NCBI GenBank assembly: GCA_963575745.1
Contig: CAUYUJ010020670.1
Coordinates: 92,501 to 152,554 of the forward strand
Origin: Prorocentrum cordatum
Taxonomy: Eukaryota; Sar; Dinophyceae; Prorocentrales; Prorocentraceae
Length of the DNA: 60,054 nucleotides
Direction of reading: 5' to 3'
The position numbers were made by a program, and so were the translations under genes. The notes under the pieces were generated by a model that was given only the letters and a program-made list of their open reading frames with translations, did not search any database and was not told the DNA's origin. Shown piece by piece: positions 56,401 to 60,054 of this stretch; position 1 is the stretch's first letter; every line of letters begins with the position of its first letter.

Positions 56401-57039
56401 CTCTTTCATCCCCGCCATCTCGCCGTGCTTTATGCCGCTCCCCGTCTTCTCATCGTGCGGATTCAAGCTCCAGGACTCGAACTCACTGTTGCCGTTGCAC
56501 ATGCATATCATTCTGGCCACAAAGTTTCGGACCGGGATGCCTTCTGGACCCTTCTGGACGAACAGCTTGCCGCCTGGGGAGTCCAAATCATGCTTGTCGA
56601 CGCTAACGCGCGTCTCGGCACCCATGCGGACGCCACGGTTGGGGACCAGGGGTTTTGTCAGGACGAGGACCCTCATGGGACGAGATTCAGGCAATCTCTC
56701 AACGAAGCGGCTCTGGTAGCTGTCAACACTATGCAGGGCGATAGTGATGACTATACATTTGTCACCAACAAGAACGTTCGGCACCGCATTGACTACATAT
56801 GCGTTGTCCAGGGCATGGCTTCCAACATCTCTGCCGTTCATACATGGAAGGAGCTTGACAACTCCTCTAAGCAGCGCGACCATCTTCCCGTGCTTGCCAA
56901 TCTTACTCTTCATCAGGAGCGAGTTGTTCGTCGAACCTCGTCGACACGGCTGGGCGATGATCTTCTCAGAGACCCTGACAGAATCGCGCAGTTTCAGGAA
57001 CGTCTCTTAGAGATCCCCCCCCCCCCCCCCCTCCCATAG
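53476..57039 (+). pseudogene. LINE copy 4 ORF2, N-terminal part: RNase H and AP-like endonuclease
   Basis: Met 53476 is the first in frame after the ORF1 stop; translation could also begin by re-initiation or frameshift. The first 650 residues are low-complexity with one helical domain (about 53980-54360). RNase H has HYYADASIDP (about 55440), DVEFLAIAWALL (Glu), WSDSLNAVEFL (Asp) and IRHVKGHVEHPWNTIVDNIAR. The endonuclease has QYNTRSL, VGIQEAR (about 56250), IMLVDANARLG (about 56590), RHRIDYICV (about 56780) and KQRDHLPV (about 56875). The frame ends in a 17-base C-run at 57015 followed by a stop. RNase H upstream of the nuclease is the reverse of the usual LINE order. Confidence 0.88.
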
Positions 57040-58070
57040 GATGGTCAGTCTCCCCATCGGAACACACGACCTCGGTCACCAAGCAAGTTAATCAAGTTGC
57101 GAAGGAGATCTTCACCCGCCCAGGGAGTCGTCCTAGGCAATCATACATCACTGCTTCCTCCCACCTGCTTGTGCTTGCCCGCCGCGGAGCACTTCGTGTC
57201 TTGCGCAAGGTGGCGCGTCCCTCGGCGCTGCCTCCTGGGGCCACGGTTCCTAGGATTCTCTTTCAATTTGCGGGTCGATGGACCAGCGGGGACCTCGACC
57301 AGGGACACAAAAAACTGCAGGACTCTCCTTGGGACGCCCTTTATCTTTCTGTCAGGCAGGTCGCCCTTCGGTTTCTCAACGGCGCTGCGCACCACGACGA
57401 GTTCATGCTTGCCCTCCATGCCTTCATTCTCAGGTCCAAGTATGCTCTTGCCAAGCAGCTTGAAAAAAGACAGGGTTCTTTTTCTCGAAGGCATTGCTCA
57501 GGAGGCTCAGCTGTCTGTTGACGGGGGCATGGCCAGACAGGCCTGGCAAAGGTATCACAAGCTTCTGCGCTTCGGGGGGCGTAACAAAAAGCCCACGGCC
57601 TTCCCATGCATGCTCAATAGCCAGGGCGACCCGCTTGCCTCCTCTGATCTGGTGGCGCAGCACATGCAAGAATTCTTCGGATGCGTAGAGAAAGCGCAGG
57701 CTCTCACCGACCAAGAAGTAGTTGACTACTACAAACGGGACGCCACCCCCCCCCCACCCCCCCCCCCTTGCCCCCCCCCCCCCCCCCCCGTTTGCTCTCT
57801 GCCCCCCCCAGCTTGTGGCACCCCCTTCCCAGAGACTGAAAGGGGTCACTTTGCTTGTACAGAACGAGGATCCCCACGCCCGCCTGGGCCGTTGCAGCTC
57901 CCTCGTGCCGCGTTTTCCCTTGCTCTCTGCGCAAACTCGTTGTGTGCGCCCGCGCCCGCCGCCCCCCCCCCCCCCCCCCCCTCAGATCGTGAACCCGCGC
58001 CGCGACCGCGACAGCTACGACAGCTCGGAGGGAGGGGGCAGCGCGCCGATGTCACTCAAGAAACCAGGAT
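57040..58070 (+). pseudogene. LINE copy 4 ORF2 linker between endonuclease and RT
   Basis: Frame 57171-57465 carries LARRGALRVLRKVARPS and LRSKYALAKQLEK. After six A bases the next frame carries KDRVLFLEGIAQEAQLSVDG and ends in VVDYYKRDAT at the C-rich block 57744-57789. A further 170 bp between this and a 20-base C-run (57962-57981) has no clear coding sense and may be an insertion. It is typical of the helical linker before the RT. Confidence 0.6.
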
Positions 58071-59920
58071 ACCGTGAAGATAAAGGAGGGACCTGCTCTA
58101 CTGGCTCTTTACCTTGGCCTCGAGCTGAGGAAAGGGTTGCACGCGAGTGTTGGAGTCCCAATTTTCCTGCTGAGTATCCTCTTGAGCAGACACAGCACTA
58201 TGCGTGGGATGGGAAGTGCATCGTCCCTGTCTCTCCCGACATGCCGCCCCCCACCGTTGTTGCTGGCCAGGTCCCCCCTCTCGAGTCTGGATGCATTCCC
58301 ACCCATCTCGATGTCCAGCTTCTCATGCGAAGGGCCTCTATGTCCACTGCTGCTGGCCCTGATGGGCTGCGCGACGCCCTGCAACACGTTGCGCCTGAGG
58401 CGATGACCGCCCTCTTCCTTCCCCTGCTTTGCAAAACGTCCATGGGAGGAAAGGAGCCCCTCGGCTTCAAAGACGGGCGGGTTGTTTGGTTCTATAAAGG
58501 GGCCAAAGAGATTTTCCCTGCGCGCAACCAGCGCAACATCCTGAAGGCAAACACCATCGGCAAACTTTTCCACCGTTTCGTCAGGGGCCGTGCGCTGGAC
58601 GTTCTTCAACAGGTGCTGTTGTCTTCACAGCAGGGCGGCCTCCCTGGGCGGCCTTGTGACACCTCTGGGCACGCTGTCAGGTTGCATTGGAAGATTGCCC
58701 AACACAAAAAGGCTAGCAGCACCGCCATCTTTCTTGATCTCTCAAATGCTTTCTATTCCGTCATCAGGCAGTTTGCTCTCGCTTTGCCGCAGGACCAGGA
58801 AGACATCTCTCACGCCCTTCTCACGTGTGACTTGCCACCTCTGCTTGTTCATGCGGTTGGTCTCGAGCTTGAAACGGATAGGCCTGTTTTTGACAACACC
58901 CTCCCCTCTTCCCACCTGCTTGTCCTCTTGCAAGAAAGCCAGTCGGGGGCCTGTTGGAAGACTGAGGGCAGTCAGGGATATGTTCGACCCCGCACGGGCT
59001 CTCGACCTGGCACCATCCCCGCCACCGATGTTTTCAATCTTGTGTTCACTAAGGTGCATCTTTACGTTGACGCCAGAATGCAAGACAGGGGGCTCATCTG
59101 GGAGCTCCCCTCGGCCCCCCAGCTTCTTGCCAGACCCAAGGATGTCGAAAGTGCCCGCCCCACCACTTCGTTCGTTGATGACATGCACATTGGCAATGCC
59201 GCTACGCGCGCGAAGGATCTCCTTGGAATCACGCAACAGACGCTTGACATTCTTTATGAGGGGGTCAGTCGTCTTGGGATGAAGTTGAATCCTGACAAGA
59301 CTGTTATCATGCTCGCCTTTCGTGGGAAGGGATCCAAGGCGGCCAGGCTTCAAGCCTTCTGTGGAGAAGCTCCCCGTATTATCTCCCCCAAGTGGCGCGC
59401 GTGTGCCCAGGTGGTTGCCACGCATAAAGTTCTGGGGGGTCGGGTCGACCAGGGTGGTTCCATGGCTCATGAAATCATGGCCAGAATCTCGGGCGCCAGG
59501 CAAGCGCTGAAACCGATCAGAGCGACTGTGGCCAAACGACAGGCTCTGAGTCAGAAGGCCCGCGTCACTCTCAACGAAACCCTCTCCTCTTCCGTCTTGC
59601 TCTTTGCTGCCTGCACTTGGGATCCGCTTTCTGCTCTTCTCTCGCAGAAGGTCCAGGCCGCTCATGCCATGGTTTATCGCGCGGCTCTCGGACTTCCCAA
59701 GAGCAACAACAACAATTTCCAGGTTGCGTACCAAGATATCATCTCTAGAGTTGAACGGCTTCCCATAAGCGTTGTCTTGTCCATCGCCAGGCTCAGATAC
59801 TTGCTTCGAGTCTCGCTTCCCGACAGGGCCCCACCTGTTCTCAGGCTGCTCATGGGTACTCTCTGGGACGTTACTGGCTCCTGGGGGGGCCCTCGTTCGT
59901 CAGGACCTTCAGTGGCTTAA
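58071..59920 (+). pseudogene. LINE copy 4 ORF2, reverse transcriptase
   Basis: Continuous frame. STAAGPDGL (about 58340) opens the RT, with FKDGRVVWFYKGAKEI and QRNILKANTIGKL next. Motif A is AIFLDLSNAFYSVI (about 58725), the motif B position GSRPGTIPATDVFNLVF (about 59000), motif C TSFVDDMHIG (about 59168) and motif D LGMKLNPDKTVIM (about 59272). The thumb follows. Motif B lacks the common QG-PLSP wording. The frame stops at 59920, just after seven G bases (59883-59889). In the shifted frame the protein continues to the end of the window. Confidence 0.88.
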
Positions 59921-60054
59921 TCGGCACTCTTGTCCCACGGAACGACCCGAGGGCGATGTCTTTCAGGGGTGGTTTCGCAGGCTCACTGGTGATCCTAGAG
60001 GCTTCAGATCTGCCCTCAACGCTGCCATAAGGAGCGCCATCTTTGCTCAGAGGC
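59890..60054 (+). pseudogene. LINE copy 4 ORF2 continuation, truncated by window end
   Basis: After the G-run at 59883-59889 another frame stays open to the last base, with LVRQDLQWLNRHSC and DVFQGWFRRLTGD. It looks like the natural continuation of the RT-downstream region. The end lies outside the window. Confidence 0.6.

Larger units (their letters stand above)
51566..60054 (+). mobile_element. LINE copy 4: non-LTR retrotransposon with RNase H before endonuclease
   Basis: The plus-strand order is about 270 bp of 5' sequence, an intact ORF1 (51839-53359), then ORF2 with RNase H (about 55436-55880), AP-like endonuclease (about 56130-56930) and RT (about 58300-59600), still open at the window end. 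Its frame breaks mostly coincide with homopolymers: 17 C at 57015-57031, six A at 57463-57468, C-runs at 57744-57789 and 57962-57981, seven G at 59883-59889. Otherwise the motifs are intact, so this is the least decayed LINE here. Confidence 0.88.

Overview
The window looks like a repeat-rich nuclear scaffold from a dinoflagellate. The clearest marker is at 29230-29250, where 20 of 21 bases match the dinoflagellate spliced leader (the core CATTTTGGCTCAAG is exact). High GC, very abundant purine and trinucleotide microsatellites, many retroelement lineages and an exact 100-N scaffold gap at 10116-10215 agree with this. The genus cannot be fixed from sequence alone. I recognise no conventional host gene, rRNA or tRNA. 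Almost every real coding stretch belongs to a transposable element, and most are broken by frameshifts.

Layout: 1-489 is a GA microsatellite. 490-10115 (minus) is LINE copy 1, with a cysteine-rich ORF1, AP-type endonuclease, RT, zinc finger, RNase H and a Pro-rich/coiled-coil tail; seven nested hairpins with one shared core are scattered through it. 10216-11760 is satellite. 11768-12032 and 16537-16802 are two copies of a 265-bp repeat flanking LINE copy 2 (12442-16405, minus; PARP-like zinc finger, RT, restriction-like endonuclease). 16803-18600 holds CTA and GGA arrays and an AT-rich hairpin cluster. 18678-22331 holds a decayed KDZ-type DNA transposon split by 1.3 kb of GAC repeat and a duplicated AT-rich segment. 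22400-28900 has minisatellites, hairpins and one unassigned ORF.

29178-36518 is the centrepiece: a DIRS/Ngaro-like tyrosine-recombinase retroelement with Gag, RT, RNase H and recombinase, bounded by split direct repeats in the order A1-genes-B1-A2-B2. The spliced-leader relic lies inside the A repeats. 36935-37618 is a tandem array of about 185-bp units. 38196-41065 (minus) is an RTE-like LINE whose RT palm is interrupted by satellite DNA. 41732-50403 (plus) is a degraded Ty1/copia-like element (Gag, DTG protease, integrase) followed by a protein resembling C5 DNA methyltransferases; a 250-bp foldback element sits in its integrase. 50590-51560 is GGA/GAT satellite. 51839-60054 (plus) is LINE copy 4, with an intact ORF1 and an ORF2 in the unusual order RNase H-endonuclease-RT.

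The elements do not form a pathway. They are independent insertions, often bordered by microsatellites. Several frame breaks coincide with homopolymer or dinucleotide runs, so some apparent pseudogenes may be slippage or assembly errors in young copies.
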